A DNA stretch of 64,000 nucleotides from Rhodobacterales bacterium HKCCE2091 (GTDB lineage: Bacteria > Pseudomonadota > Alphaproteobacteria > Rhodobacterales > Rhodobacteraceae). The notes beneath the pieces are model-generated. The model made no database searches. It was not told the origin of the DNA and was given only the letters and a program-made list of their open reading frames with translations. The first letter of the stretch is position 1, and every line of letters begins with the position of its first letter. The translations under genes and the position numbers were made by a program. This document shows positions 37,240 through 46,417 of the stretch, in pieces. The stretch covers positions 21,402 to 85,401 of the forward strand of contig WVSL01000020.1 in NCBI GenBank assembly GCA_015689685.1, in the 5' to 3' direction.

Positions 37240-37911
37240 TCAGTCCTCCGGCTCCTCCAGCCCGAACACCTTCCGCAGGAAGCCGAGCGCGACGCCGAGC
37301 CCGTCCGGCGCGATCCCGTGGCCGGTGCCGCGCGAGACATGGGCGTAGACCTCGAACCCCGCGTCCTGCAGGCCCTGCGCGGCCTCGGGCAGGCTGTCGG
37401 GCGGCACGACCTCGTCCTGGTCGCCGTGGACCAACAGGACGGGCGGGCGCGAAACGACCTCGTCGGCCAGCCGCTCGGGCTCGATCAGCCGGCCCGAGAA
37501 CCCGACCACGCCGGCGAAGGGATCCCTCCGGCGCGGGGCGACGTGCAGGCTCATCATCGTGCCCTGGCTGAAACCGATCAGCGCGGTCGCCTCGGGCCCC
37601 ACGCCCTCCTCCGCCATGATCCGGTCGAGAAAGGCGTTCAGGTCGTCGACCGCCCGCCCCATGCCCTCCGCGGCCTGCTCCGGCGAGGATCCGTCGATCC
37701 ACGGGATCGGGAACCACTGGAACCCCATCGGGTTCATCGCGGAGCGTTCCGGCGCATCGGGCGCGACGAAGGCGGTGCCGGGCAGGTGCGGCGCCAGCGG
37801 ATCGGCCAGCCCGAGCAGGTCGGCCCCGTCCGCGCCGTAGCCGTGCAGGAAGATCACCAGCCGGTTCGGCAGGTCCGGCCCCTTGCGCTTGAAATTCAGT
37901 GTCCGGCTCAT
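37240..37911 (-). CDS. Alpha/beta-hydrolase (phospholipase/carboxylesterase family)
   Basis: A 223-residue protein with the oxyanion-side motif LVIFLHGYGADGADL, the nucleophile elbow ALIGFSQGTMMSL, the acid in LLVHGDQDEVVP and the catalytic histidine in GTGHGIAPDG. It fits the Abhydrolase_2 family of small cytosolic esterases. I chose the ATG at 37911, which overlaps the alkA stop in an ATGA; the frame extends further up but inside alkA. Substrate unknown. Confidence 0.9.
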   Translation of the reverse strand: MSRTLNFKRKGPDLPNRLVIFLHGYGADGADLLGLADPLAPHLPGTAFVAPDAPERSAMNPMGFQWFPIPWIDGSSPEQAAEGMGRAVDDLNAFLDRIMAEEGVGPEATALIGFSQGTMMSLHVAPRRRDPFAGVVGFSGRLIEPERLADEVVSRPPVLLVHGDQDEVVPPDSLPEAAQGLQDAGFEVYAHVSRGTGHGIAPDGLGVALGFLRKVFGLEEPED

Positions 37912-38525
37912 GTGACGCCCTCTCTGCCCGTGTCCCGGGCGTAGTAGGCCCAGAGCGCCCGCGCGGCAACCGCCCGCCACGGCGACCACGCCGCCGCCAT
38001 CGCCCGCATCTCGCGCTCCGACGGCCGCGCGTCCAGCCCGAAGAGCCGCCGCGCCCCTTCCTGCAACGCGAGGTCGCCCGCGGCGAACACGTCGGCGTGC
38101 CCGAGCGCGAACTTGGCGTAGATCTCCGCCGTCCAGACCCCGATCCCGGGCAACTCCACCAGCCGCGCGACGACCGCCTCCGGCGCCATCCCGCGCAACC
38201 CCGCGTAGTCCACCCGCGCCGCCGCCAGCGCCCGCGCGTAGCGCTGCTTCGGCCGCGACAGCCCGGCCGCGCGCAGGTCGTCGTCGCTCGCCGCCGCCAT
38301 CCCGTCCTCCGAGGTCAGGCCGAGCGTCTCCATCCGCGCCCAGATCGCAGCCGCCGACGCGACCGAGACCTGCTGGCTCACGATCGCCTGCAGAAGCGTC
38401 CCGAACCCGTCCGGACGCAGCCGCAACGGCAGCGGCTCCGCGCCGATCGCGACGGCAAAGCGCGGCTCCAGCGCCACCAGCGCCGCCGCCCCCTCCGCCA
38501 GGTCCTCCGCCGAGACGATGCGCAC
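37908..38525 (-). CDS. alkA: DNA-3-methyladenine glycosylase 2 family protein
   Basis: A 205-residue HhH-GPD glycosylase without the extra N-terminal domain of E. coli AlkA. The helix-hairpin-helix is LVELPGIGVWTAEIYAKFAL and the catalytic aspartate is in GHADVFAAGDLALQEG. It removes alkylated bases from DNA. I chose the GTG at 38525, because the GGAGG in ACGGAGGTGGCG sits at correct distance; a GTG six bases earlier overlaps that site. The RBS lies at the end of a hairpin/TATTTG element (copy D). It is translationally coupled to the hydrolase. Confidence 0.88.
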   Translation of the reverse strand: MRIVSAEDLAEGAAALVALEPRFAVAIGAEPLPLRLRPDGFGTLLQAIVSQQVSVASAAAIWARMETLGLTSEDGMAAASDDDLRAAGLSRPKQRYARALAAARVDYAGLRGMAPEAVVARLVELPGIGVWTAEIYAKFALGHADVFAAGDLALQEGARRLFGLDARPSEREMRAMAAAWSPWRAVAARALWAYYARDTGREGVT

Positions 38526-38533
38526 CGCCACCT

Positions 38534-38610
38534 CCGTCTTTGTCCCGGAAATATTCCTCGGGGGGAGACGATGCCGAAACGCATCGGCGTCGGGGGGCAG
38601 ACAGCCCCCC
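38534..38610 (-). repeat. Dispersed hairpin/TATTTG element, copy D, upstream of alkA
   Basis: Read toward alkA: GGGGGGC-N5-GCCCCCC (a perfect 7-bp stem), a second stem CGATGC-N6-GCATCG, then CCCCCGAGGAATATTTCCGG and GACAAAGACGG, which runs into the alkA ribosome-binding site. The AATATTT and ACAAAGA parts match the tails of copies A-C. Here the element would lie in an mRNA leader rather than after a gene. Confidence 0.7.
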
Positions 38611-38676
38611 ATCCCCGGCGGGTCACCCTGTCACGGCGTCTGGACCCCGCACAACCATTGCACTACCCCTGCCGTC

Positions 38677-39987
38677 ATGTCCGATACCGCAGCCCCGTCC
38701 CGCGCCCGCAGGAACGTCGCCGTCCTCGTCGCCGCGCAGGCGATCCTCGGCGCGCAGATGCCGATCCTGTTCGTCATCGGCGGGCTCGCGGGGCAGATGA
38801 TCGCCCCCTCGCCGCTGCTCGCGACGATGGCGATCTCGCTGATCGTGTTCGGCTCCATGACGACCGCGCCGTGGCTCTCGGCGCTGATGCAGCGCCACGG
38901 CCGCCGCGCGGGCTTCGTGCTCGGCACCGCCGCCGGCGCGGCGGGTGCCGCGACGGCGGGCTACGGGCTCTGGATCGCGTCCTTCCCGCTGTTCCTCGTC
39001 GGGTCCTACCTGTCGGGCATCTACATGTCGGCGCAGGGCTTCTACCGCTTCGCCGCCGCGGACACCGCCACGGCGGAGTTCCGCGCCCGCGCGATCTCCT
39101 ACGTGATGGCCGGCGGCCTGGTCTCGGCCCTGATCGGCCCGCAACTCGTCCGCGCGACGTCCGAGGCGATGGTCGTGCCCTTCGTCGGCTCCTACGTCGC
39201 GGCGGCTGCGCTGAACCTCGTCGGCGTGTTCCTGTTCGCCTTCCTCGACCTGCCGAAGCCGCGCGAACCGGCCGAGGGCGAGGCCCGGGGCCGGACCCGG
39301 CGCGAGCTGCTCCGCGACCCCAGGATCGCCGTCGCGATCATCTGCGCGGCGGTGTCCTACGCGCTGATGAACCTGATGATGACATCGACCCCGCTCGCCG
39401 TCGTCGGCTGCGGTTTCGGGGGCGAGCTTCTGCCGGACCGCGACCTGTCGGGGATGTCCCGCGACAGCCTGCGCGATCTCTTCGTCGGGCACTCGTCCAA
39501 CGTCGTCTCGGCCCACGTCATCGCGATGTTCGCGCCCTCCTTCATCACCGGCACGCTCATCAACCGTTTCGGCGTGACGCGGATCATGGGTCTTGGCCTC
39601 GCGCTGCTCGCGCTCGCCGGGGTGGTGGCGCTGTCGGGGGTGGAGCTGACGCAGTTCTTCATCGCGCTGGTGTTCCTCGGCTTCGGCTGGAACTTCGGCT
39701 TCATCGGCGCGACGACGCTCCTGGCTTCCAGCCACGCGGATTCCGAGCGCGGCCGGGTGCAGGGCATGAACGACTTCATCGTGTTCGGCTGCGTGACCGT
39801 CGCCTCGCTGGCCTCGGGCGCGCTGATGAACTCGGGCGACAGCGTCGTGGCGGGCTGGCACGCGGTCAACCTCGCGATGATCCCGTTCCTGACGCTCGCG
39901 GGCGGCGCGCTGATCTGGCTGATGCTGAAGCCGGAGGCGGAACCGGACGTGACCGCCGACCGCCCCCCGCCCGCGTTCCGCGGGTAG
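38677..39987 (+). CDS. MFS transporter
   Basis: A 436-residue protein with about twelve membrane helices. It has an MFS-type loop between helices 2 and 3 (SALMQRHGRRAGFVLG) and a matching one in the second half (GTLINRFGVTRIMGLGL). A large cytoplasmic loop (PREPAEGEARGRTRRELL) separates the halves. The MNLMMTSTPLAVVGCGF stretch is characteristic of a Rhodobacterales subfamily of uncharacterised exporters. The start at 38677 lacks a strong RBS. It is divergent from alkA; no substrate clue is given by neighbours. Confidence 0.9.
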   Translation: MSDTAAPSRARRNVAVLVAAQAILGAQMPILFVIGGLAGQMIAPSPLLATMAISLIVFGSMTTAPWLSALMQRHGRRAGFVLGTAAGAAGAATAGYGLWIASFPLFLVGSYLSGIYMSAQGFYRFAAADTATAEFRARAISYVMAGGLVSALIGPQLVRATSEAMVVPFVGSYVAAAALNLVGVFLFAFLDLPKPREPAEGEARGRTRRELLRDPRIAVAIICAAVSYALMNLMMTSTPLAVVGCGFGGELLPDRDLSGMSRDSLRDLFVGHSSNVVSAHVIAMFAPSFITGTLINRFGVTRIMGLGLALLALAGVVALSGVELTQFFIALVFLGFGWNFGFIGATTLLASSHADSERGRVQGMNDFIVFGCVTVASLASGALMNSGDSVVAGWHAVNLAMIPFLTLAGGALIWLMLKPEAEPDVTADRPPPAFRG

Positions 39988-40279
39988 GAGCCAGCGCTTC
40001 TCCTGCACGCGGAACCCCGAGCTCCGGGCCATGCATCGACGGGCCGCGGTGCGGCGATCCTCCGGTCAGGTTACAGGGGTTCATCCATCAGGGTCAGGAA
40101 TGGCGGCGGGCAGATTCGGGGCGTCATCGCATCGCCGCGCCGGGAGGCGGCCCGTCAGGCTGAAAGCATGCCTCCGGCATGATGCGCGGCGGCCTGAGGG
40201 CCTTGTCCCGCGCGGGCGAGCAGCCGCGCCGTCCCGACCTTGTCCGGCAGAGACGTTCCAGGGACCACGCGTCCTCCAC

Positions 40280-41050
40280 TCACCACCACCGCCCCGTCGC
40301 GAGCGACCGCAGCGTCAGCGCCCGCTCGTGCAGCGGGTTCAGCCACAACTCCCCGGCCTGCACCCGCCCCGGCTCCCGCGCCGCCAGGTCCAGGAGCGCC
40401 GTAGCCGTGACGCAGGGCCGCAGCGCCGGCCACGACGCCCGCGCGATCTCCCCCCGCCGCGCGCGCGCCGCCATGAGCCGCGTCAGTCCCTCACCGGCCA
40501 GCCTCGACACCGCGTCCGGCCGGCCGTCCACCAGCGGCACCCGGCCCGCCTGCTCCAGCGCCGGGATCGCCCGGAACCACGCCACGAGGCCCGCCGCCCA
40601 CCCGGCGTCACGCGCCGCCGCTTCGCCCTCCGACCCTGCCCCGAGCGCGCGGGCCGAAACCCACATCAGCCCCCCCGCCGTCGCGTCGAGATAGGCGTCG
40701 AACGCCGCGCGGTCCTCGAACGGCTCGCGCCCGATATCCCACCGCCGCGCCGCGATCAGCGCGTCGAGCACGCGCGCGGCCTCCGGGTCGAGGAACCCGA
40801 GGTCCTCGGCAACTTCGTGCGCGCGCGGCGCCTGTCCCGCCGCGATCTCCTCCAGCACGTCGCGCCAGAACTGCAGGCGCATCTCGGCGATCATCGGCTC
40901 CGACGTGACCCAGGGCGCGCGCGCGACCTCCACGTTGAAGGCATAGAGCGGGAACAGGACGCGGCGTGCCTCGACCGGCGCGGCCATCGCGACGCGGAAC
41001 CGGTCGGGATCGGCGCGGGCGACGAGGTCGGCGCAGGCCTGCAGGCTCAT
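40280..41050 (-). CDS. Squalene/phytoene synthase family protein
   Basis: A 256-residue protein of the trans-isoprenyl synthase fold. It shows RRVLFPLYAFNVEVARAPWV and MIAEMRLQFWRDVLEEI, but the two aspartate-rich motifs (DxxxD) of true squalene/phytoene synthases are poorly kept: the first region reads FNVEVARA and the second DAYLDATAGG. This fits the divergent NDUFAF6-like subgroup linked to respiratory complex I assembly rather than carotenoid synthesis. No carotenoid genes are near. It overlaps the methyltransferase gene by four bases in a three-gene operon with cimA. Confidence 0.82.
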   Translation of the reverse strand: MSLQACADLVARADPDRFRVAMAAPVEARRVLFPLYAFNVEVARAPWVTSEPMIAEMRLQFWRDVLEEIAAGQAPRAHEVAEDLGFLDPEAARVLDALIAARRWDIGREPFEDRAAFDAYLDATAGGLMWVSARALGAGSEGEAAARDAGWAAGLVAWFRAIPALEQAGRVPLVDGRPDAVSRLAGEGLTRLMAARARRGEIARASWPALRPCVTATALLDLAAREPGRVQAGELWLNPLHERALTLRSLATGRWW

Positions 41051-41781
41051 GCCGCCCGCACCACGGACAGGAGGTAGCCGAACGCGTCGCGGTGCGCGCG
41101 CCAGGTCGCGGCCTCGGTCTCCGCCGCGTCGAGAACCCGCGCGAGATCGGCATCCGCACCGGGCCGCAGCGCGGCGATCCGCGCGTCGAGCGGGGTGTAG
41201 TAGGACTCCCACGCCGCGTCGCCCAGGGCGCGGGTGGCCACGGTCTCGAACCCCGCCGCACGCACGCGGTCGTCGATGCCGGCGGGATCGGTCATCGCGG
41301 GATACTCCGCCCACATCGCGGCGGCGGCGGGGGACGGGTCGTCGGTGAACCAGGCGGGCTCGGTGAAGGCCACCGCGCCGCCCGGCGCCAGCGCCGGGGC
41401 CCAGGCGCGGAGGCACGCGGCGATGCCCTCGAAATACATCGCCCCCGCGCACCAGATCAGGTCGAACGGGCCGAGCGCGACCGGGTCCGGCAACCTGTCG
41501 CCGCCCCCCGCGATCAGCCGCCCGCGCAGCACGCGCGCGCCCGTCCCGCGCGCGGCCGCGGCGGCCACGAACCCTTCGTGCAGGTCGAAGGCGGTCAGCC
41601 GCGCGCCGGGCACCGCATCGGCCAGCGCCGCAAGGTCCGCCCCCGGCCCGCCGGCCGCGTCGCAGACCCGCGACCCCGGCGCGGTCCCCGCCTTCGCCAC
41701 CGCCCAGGCCACGTCCGCGGCCTCCCCCGGTCCTTCGCGCGGCAGGTCGGAATGCAGCGTGAAGAACGCCTCGCGGCTCAC
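41047..41781 (-). CDS. Class I SAM-dependent methyltransferase
   Basis: A 244-residue methyltransferase. Motif I is SRVCDAAGGPGADLAALAD, with the acidic end of strand 2 in LTAFDLHEG and motif IV around FDLIWCAGAMYFEG. It starts with GTG at 41781, overlapping the cimA stop, and ends overlapping the next gene's ATG, so it is coupled on both sides. The acceptor is unknown; small-molecule methyltransferases of this type are diverse. Confidence 0.88.
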   Translation of the reverse strand: MSREAFFTLHSDLPREGPGEAADVAWAVAKAGTAPGSRVCDAAGGPGADLAALADAVPGARLTAFDLHEGFVAAAAARGTGARVLRGRLIAGGGDRLPDPVALGPFDLIWCAGAMYFEGIAACLRAWAPALAPGGAVAFTEPAWFTDDPSPAAAAMWAEYPAMTDPAGIDDRVRAAGFETVATRALGDAAWESYYTPLDARIAALRPGADADLARVLDAAETEAATWRAHRDAFGYLLSVVRAA

Positions 41782-43403
41782 GATGCCGGGGCCCCGTCGC
41801 GCGCGAGCTTCCAGGTGATGCCTTCGAGCAGCGCCTCGAAACTCGCGTCGATGATGTTCGGGCTGACGCCGACCGTGGCCCACCTGCGGCCCGCGTCGTC
41901 CTCGTAGTCGATGGTGACGCGGGTCATCGCCTCGGTCCCGCCCTCGGTGATCCGCACCTTGAAGTCCACAAGCCGGATGTCGTCGATGTATTTCTGGTAC
42001 GGCCCCAGGTCCTTCGCCAGCGCCTTCGACAGCGCGTTGACGGGACCACGGTCGTTGCCGAACTCGTCGGTGTTCTCGGACACCGACAGCATCTTCTCGT
42101 CCCCGATCCGCACCACGACCACGGCCTCGGACAGGCTGACGACACGGTTCTCGGCGTTCTTCCGGCGCTCCACCGTCACGCGGTAGCGCTCCACCTCGAA
42201 GAAGGTCGGAAGCTGGCCGAGCGCGCGGCGGGCGAGCAGCTCGAAGCTCGCCTGCGCGGTGTCGTAGGAATAGCCCTCGGATTCCCGCGCCTTCACGTCG
42301 TCTAGGATGCCGGGCAGCGCCGGGTGGTCCCGCGGCACGTCGAGCCCCGCCTCCGCCAGCCGCCGGCGCAGGTTCGACTGCCCGGCCTGGTTCGACATCG
42401 GCACGATGCGCGCGTTGCCGACCAGCGCGGGGTCGACGTGCTCGTAGGTCGACGGGTCCTTCAGGATCGCGCTGGCGTGCAGCCCCGCCTTGTGCGCGAA
42501 GGCCGAGCCGCCGACATAGGGCGCCTGCCGGTGCGGCACGCGGTTCAGGATGTCGTCGAGCATCCGGCTGGTGCGGGTCAGGTGGGTCAGCGCGTCGGCG
42601 GTGATGCCGGTCTCGTAGGCGCTGGCCCAGGGTTCTTTCAGAAGAAGTGTCGGGATCAGACTGGTGAGGTTCGCGTTGCCGCAGCGCTCGCCGAGACCGT
42701 TAAGCGTGCCCTGGATCTGCCGCGCCCCGGCCTCGACCGCCGCAAGGCTGCCCGCGACCGCGGTCTCGGTGTCGTTATGGGTGTGGATGCCGAGTTTTTC
42801 GCCCGGAATTCCGGCGCTTATGACCTCACCCACGATCCGCCCGATCTCCTCCGGCAGGGTGCCGCCGTTGGTGTCGCAGAGCACGACCCAGGCCGCGCCG
42901 TTGTCGAGCGCGGCTTTCAGGCAGGACACGGCATAGTCGGGATCGGCCTTGTAGCCGTCGAAGAAATGCTCCGCGTCGAACAGCGCCTCGCGGCCTTCTG
43001 CTACAAGATGTTCGACGGACTTCGCGATGTTCTCCAGGTTCTCGGACAGCGTGATGCCGAGCGCGGTCTCCACGTGGAAGACGTGGGTCTTGCCGACGAG
43101 GCAGACGGCACTGGTCCCTGCGTTCAGCACGCCCGCCAGCACCTCGTCATTCGCCGCCGACCGCCCCGCCCGCTTGGTCATGCCGAAGGCCGCGAGCGTC
43201 GCGCGGGTCTTCGGCGCCTCGTCGAAGAAGGCGCTGTCGGTCGGGTTCGCGCCGGGCCAGCCGCCCTCGATATAGTCGATGCCGAGATCGTCGAGCGCCC
43301 GGGCGATGCGGATCTTCTCGGGCGTGGAGAACTGCACGCCCTGGGTCTGCTGCCCGTCGCGCAGGGTGGTGTCGTAGAGGATGAGGCGCGTTTTCGCGGT
43401 CAT
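41778..43403 (-). CDS. cimA: (R)-citramalate synthase
   Basis: A 541-residue enzyme of the HMGL-like family. The N-terminus has YDTTLRDGQQTQGVQFSTPE, the TLRDG metal/acetyl-CoA motif, then GGWPGANPTDSAFF. The barrel includes GIHTHNDTETAVAGSLAAVE and GTLNGLGERCGNANL with the metal-binding histidines. A LeuA-type C-terminal allosteric domain (about 420-535) ends ITWKLARDG. It joins pyruvate and acetyl-CoA to citramalate, the threonine-independent route to isoleucine. It differs from LeuA by length and by the CimA-type GGWPGANPTD loop. Confidence 0.95.
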   Translation of the reverse strand: MTAKTRLILYDTTLRDGQQTQGVQFSTPEKIRIARALDDLGIDYIEGGWPGANPTDSAFFDEAPKTRATLAAFGMTKRAGRSAANDEVLAGVLNAGTSAVCLVGKTHVFHVETALGITLSENLENIAKSVEHLVAEGREALFDAEHFFDGYKADPDYAVSCLKAALDNGAAWVVLCDTNGGTLPEEIGRIVGEVISAGIPGEKLGIHTHNDTETAVAGSLAAVEAGARQIQGTLNGLGERCGNANLTSLIPTLLLKEPWASAYETGITADALTHLTRTSRMLDDILNRVPHRQAPYVGGSAFAHKAGLHASAILKDPSTYEHVDPALVGNARIVPMSNQAGQSNLRRRLAEAGLDVPRDHPALPGILDDVKARESEGYSYDTAQASFELLARRALGQLPTFFEVERYRVTVERRKNAENRVVSLSEAVVVVRIGDEKMLSVSENTDEFGNDRGPVNALSKALAKDLGPYQKYIDDIRLVDFKVRITEGGTEAMTRVTIDYEDDAGRRWATVGVSPNIIDASFEALLEGITWKLARDGAPAS

Positions 43404-43423
43404 AAGGTGCCTCCGTTGGAATT

Positions 43424-43537
43424 AGAGCCACCGGATCGCTTGCGATCCGGTTTGCGCCCGACCCGCCCCCCCGGGGCGGGCGCAAGCGCCCCCCCCGCGG
43501 GCCGGGCGCAAACCTCTGTTCTTCGTGCTTCGGCTCT
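43424..43537. repeat. Nested inverted-repeat array between cysS and cimA
   Basis: Within 114 bases three sets of arms nest. AGAGCC (43424) pairs with GGCTCT (43532). GGTTTGCGCCCG (43449) pairs perfectly with CGGGCGCAAACC (43503). CCGGATCGC-TT-GCGATCCGG (43431-43450) is a separate 9-bp hairpin. The core between the 12-bp arms is almost pure G/C and holds a third copy of the GGGCGCAA word. It lies in the 145-base gap upstream of cimA and downstream of cysS. It may be a cysS terminator or a structured cimA leader. Confidence 0.75.
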
Positions 43538-43548
43538 GAATAGGCTCA

Positions 43549-44931
43549 TCACACCGCCTCCAACTTGTCCGGGTCGAACCCGGCGGCAGCCAAGAGCTCT
43601 ACGCCAGTCTTCGACATCCGTACTTCAACCCCTGCCGCGGCCAGTGCCGTCTTGATCCTGTCGACCTCGGAGAAGTCTTTGGATGCCATCGCGTTCTCAC
43701 GCGCTTCCGAAAGGAGCGCGGCGTAGCTCGACAGGTCGGGCCCGACTGCCCAACCCGGAACCCCATTCTCCATGAGCCCGAGCAATTTCAGGCTCGCCCG
43801 CAGGCTCGGAGAGTCGTCGGCCTGTGAGAGCTGGTGCATCTCCGCAACGGCTTGGGGCGTATTGAGATCGCCTGCGAGGGCCTTCACTACCCCTAGATAT
43901 GGCTCGACGTTGTCCAGCGCCTCAGATGCTTGCCGATACCATTTCCGAAGCGTCGCCTCCGCTTCCTCCCGCTTCCGCTCGGTCCAATCCATCGGCTTGC
44001 CGTAATGCGTCCCGAGGAACACGAACCGGATCACCTCCCCCGGCACGCCCTGGTCGAGCAGGTCCCGCACCGTGAAGAAGTTGCCGAGCGACTTCGACAT
44101 CTTCTTGCCCTCGACCTGCAGCATCTCGTTGTGGACCCACATCTTCGCGAAGCCGTGGCCCATGCAGCGGGACTGGGCGATCTCGTTCTCGTGGTGGGGG
44201 AATTGCAGGTCGATGCCGCCGCCGTGGATGTCGAATTCCGCGCCGAGCAGTTCGTCGGCCATGACCGAGCATTCGATGTGCCAGCCCGGCCGGCCCCGGC
44301 CCCAGGGGCTGTCCCACCCCGGCAGGTCGTCGTCCGAGGGCTTCCACAGCACAAAGTCCATCGGGTCTTCCTTGTAGGGCGCGACCTCGACCCGGGCGCC
44401 CGCGATCATGTCGTCGACCGTCCGGCCCGACAGCGCGCCGTACTCGGAGTAGGAGCCGACGCGGAACAGGACGTGGCCCTCGGCGGCGTAGGCATGGCCC
44501 TTCGCGACCAGGCCCTCGATCATCGCGATCATCTGGGCGATGTAGTCGGTCGCCCGCGGCTCGTGGTCCGGCGCCAGCGTACCGAGCGCGGCCATGTCCT
44601 CGTGGTACCAGCGGATCGTCTCGTCTGTGCGCGCGGCGATCAGCTCCTCCAGCGTGCCCTCGGCCCCCGCCGCCTTGCGCCGCTGCGCCTCCGCGTTGAT
44701 CTTGTCGTCGACGTCGGTGATGTTGCGGACGTAGGTCACGTGGTCCGGCCCGTAGACGTGGCGGAGCAGCCGGTAGAGCACGTCGAAGACCACCGCCGCC
44801 CGGCCGTTGCCCATGTGGGCGCGGTCGTAGACCGTGGGACCGCAGACATACATGCGCACGTTTTCGGGGTCGAGCGGCACCAGCGGCTCGACCTTGCGGG
44901 TCATCGAATTCCTCAGCCGTATCTCGACCAT
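43549..44931 (-). CDS. cysS: Cysteine--tRNA ligase
   Basis: A 460-residue class I CysRS of normal length. Motifs are [20 protein letters not shown] (HIGH-type region and first zinc cysteine), [32 protein letters not shown] and [11 protein letters not shown] (KMSKS). The C-terminal third, after about residue 315, encodes the helical tRNA-binding part. That third uses many A/T-ending codons (CCA, TAT, CTA, GTA, AAT, CAA, TCA, AAA, TTG, GTT), while the first two thirds use almost none. The change is sharp near 43985 and suggests a recombinant gene. The reading frame is intact. Confidence 0.98.
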   Translation of the reverse strand: MVEIRLRNSMTRKVEPLVPLDPENVRMYVCGPTVYDRAHMGNGRAAVVFDVLYRLLRHVYGPDHVTYVRNITDVDDKINAEAQRRKAAGAEGTLEELIAARTDETIRWYHEDMAALGTLAPDHEPRATDYIAQMIAMIEGLVAKGHAYAAEGHVLFRVGSYSEYGALSGRTVDDMIAGARVEVAPYKEDPMDFVLWKPSDDDLPGWDSPWGRGRPGWHIECSVMADELLGAEFDIHGGGIDLQFPHHENEIAQSRCMGHGFAKMWVHNEMLQVEGKKMSKSLGNFFTVRDLLDQGVPGEVIRFVFLGTHYGKPMDWTERKREEAEATLRKWYRQASEALDNVEPYLGVVKALAGDLNTPQAVAEMHQLSQADDSPSLRASLKLLGLMENGVPGWAVGPDLSSYAALLSEARENAMASKDFSEVDRIKTALAAAGVEVRMSKTGVELLAAAGFDPDKLEAV

Positions 44932-45177
44932 GGCCCAGTTCCTTCGCGCAGGCGCAAGCGTGGCGGCGGGCCTATCAGCTTCGTTCTGTCATGGAAACAA
45001 GAGAAGACGGCCCGCCAAGTTGCTCAGCAGGTAATGCAGATCCGAATGATGATCGGCGTCGTCTTCATGGCCCCTTCCCTAGCCGCTTTCCACCGGCCGA
45101 TCAATCACCTCCGTGCATGACCGACCATCAGGATCCGTCACTGGACGCAGGCCGGCACTCGTGGTTCTGTCCGCGCC

Positions 45178-46362
45178 ATGATCGGATCGGAACGGATACG
45201 CGGCCTCAGGGGCAGCGGCGACGGGTGGTCGCTCTACCGGCGCGCGCGGGCGATGGCCGAGGCGGGCGAGGACGTGGCGGAACTGACCATCGGCGAGCAC
45301 GACGTGCGCACCGACCCGGTCATTCTCGACGCGATGCACGACGCGGCGAAGGCGGGCGCGACGGGCTATGCCCCGGTGCCCGGCATGACGCCCCTGCGCG
45401 CGGCCATCGCGGAGCGGGTGGAGGCATCGACCGGCGTGGCGACGGCTCCCGACAACGTGCTGGTGACGCCGGGCGGCCAGGCCGGGCTCTTCACCGCGCA
45501 CATGGCGCTGCTCGATCCCGGCGACGTGGCGCTGCACATCGATCCGTTCTACGCCACCTATCCCGGCACGATCCGCGCCGCGGGCGGGGTGCCGCGCGCC
45601 GTCGAGGCCCGCGCCGCCGACGGGTTCCAGCCGCGCGAGGACGACCTGCGCGCGGCGGCGGAGGGCGCGCGGAGCCTCTTGGTCAACTCGCCCAACAACC
45701 CAACCGGCGCGGTCTACACCCGCGAGACGCTGGAGGGCATCGTCCGCGTCTGCCGCGACACCGGGCTCAGCCTGATCTCGGACGAGGTCTACGACACCCA
45801 GGTCTGGCAGGGCACGCACCTGAGCCCGCGGGCGCTGCCGGGGATGCGCGACGCGGTGCTGGTGGTCGGGTCGCTGTCGAAGTCCCACGCGATGACCGGA
45901 TCGCGGCTCGGGTGGGTGATCGGCCCGCCGGAGATCGTGGCGCGGATGATCGAGCTGGCCGAGGTCACCACCTTCGGCGTCCCGGGCTTCGTGCAGTCGG
46001 CGGGGCTGCATGCGCTCGGGCTCGGGCCGGAGTTCGAGGCGCGCATCGCGGCCCCGTTCCGCCGCCGCCGCGATCTCGTGATGACGATGCTCGACCGCCA
46101 GCAGGTGCTGACGGCGGTGCCCGCGGCGGGCGCGATGTACGTCATGCTGGACGTGTCGGGCACGGGCATGGACGGCGCCGGCTTCGCCGAGGCGCTGCTC
46201 GATGCCGAACGGATCGCGGTGATGCCGGGGGCGAGCTTCGGCGCCGCGGCGCGGAGCCATGTCCGGGTCGCGCTGAGCCTGCCCGACGACCGCTTCTCCG
46301 ACGCGATCGGCCGGCTCGTCTCTTTCGCGGGCCGGCAGGCGAACGTCCGGGCGGCGGAATGA
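45178..46362 (+). CDS. PLP-dependent aminotransferase (class I/II)
   Basis: A 394-residue fold-type I aminotransferase. It shows NVLVTPGGQAGLFTAHMALL, NSPNNPTGAVYT (binding the cofactor phosphate/asparagine), LISDEVYDTQVWQG, and the cofactor lysine in VVGSLSKSHAMTGSRLGW. It belongs to the aspartate-aminotransferase-like group; the amino donor cannot be read from sequence. The next gene converges on it across a 55-base gap with a hairpin. Confidence 0.92.
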   Translation: MIGSERIRGLRGSGDGWSLYRRARAMAEAGEDVAELTIGEHDVRTDPVILDAMHDAAKAGATGYAPVPGMTPLRAAIAERVEASTGVATAPDNVLVTPGGQAGLFTAHMALLDPGDVALHIDPFYATYPGTIRAAGGVPRAVEARAADGFQPREDDLRAAAEGARSLLVNSPNNPTGAVYTRETLEGIVRVCRDTGLSLISDEVYDTQVWQGTHLSPRALPGMRDAVLVVGSLSKSHAMTGSRLGWVIGPPEIVARMIELAEVTTFGVPGFVQSAGLHALGLGPEFEARIAAPFRRRRDLVMTMLDRQQVLTAVPAAGAMYVMLDVSGTGMDGAGFAEALLDAERIAVMPGASFGAAARSHVRVALSLPDDRFSDAIGRLVSFAGRQANVRAAE

Positions 46363-46365
46363 GGA

Positions 46366-46395
46366 ACGGGGCGGAGGATGTCTCCCCCGCCCCGT
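46366..46395. terminator. Hairpin terminator between convergent aminotransferase and OMP genes
   Basis: ACGGGGCGG (46366-46374) pairs perfectly with CCGCCCCGT (46387-46395). It starts four bases after the aminotransferase stop and lies before the end of the convergent barrel-protein gene, so it can serve both. Confidence 0.6.
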
Positions 46396-46417
46396 CCGGT
46401 CCGTCCCGTGAGGTGGA

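Noticed and set aside
36723..37340. 205-codon minus-strand frame in the gene-free region
   Set aside because: Arg/Gly-rich, overlaps the end of the esterase gene and has no recognisable motif.
40280..41050. Carotenoid phytoene synthase (crtB)
   Set aside because: The aspartate-rich motifs are poorly kept and no other carotenoid genes are present; the NDUFAF6-like subgroup fits better.
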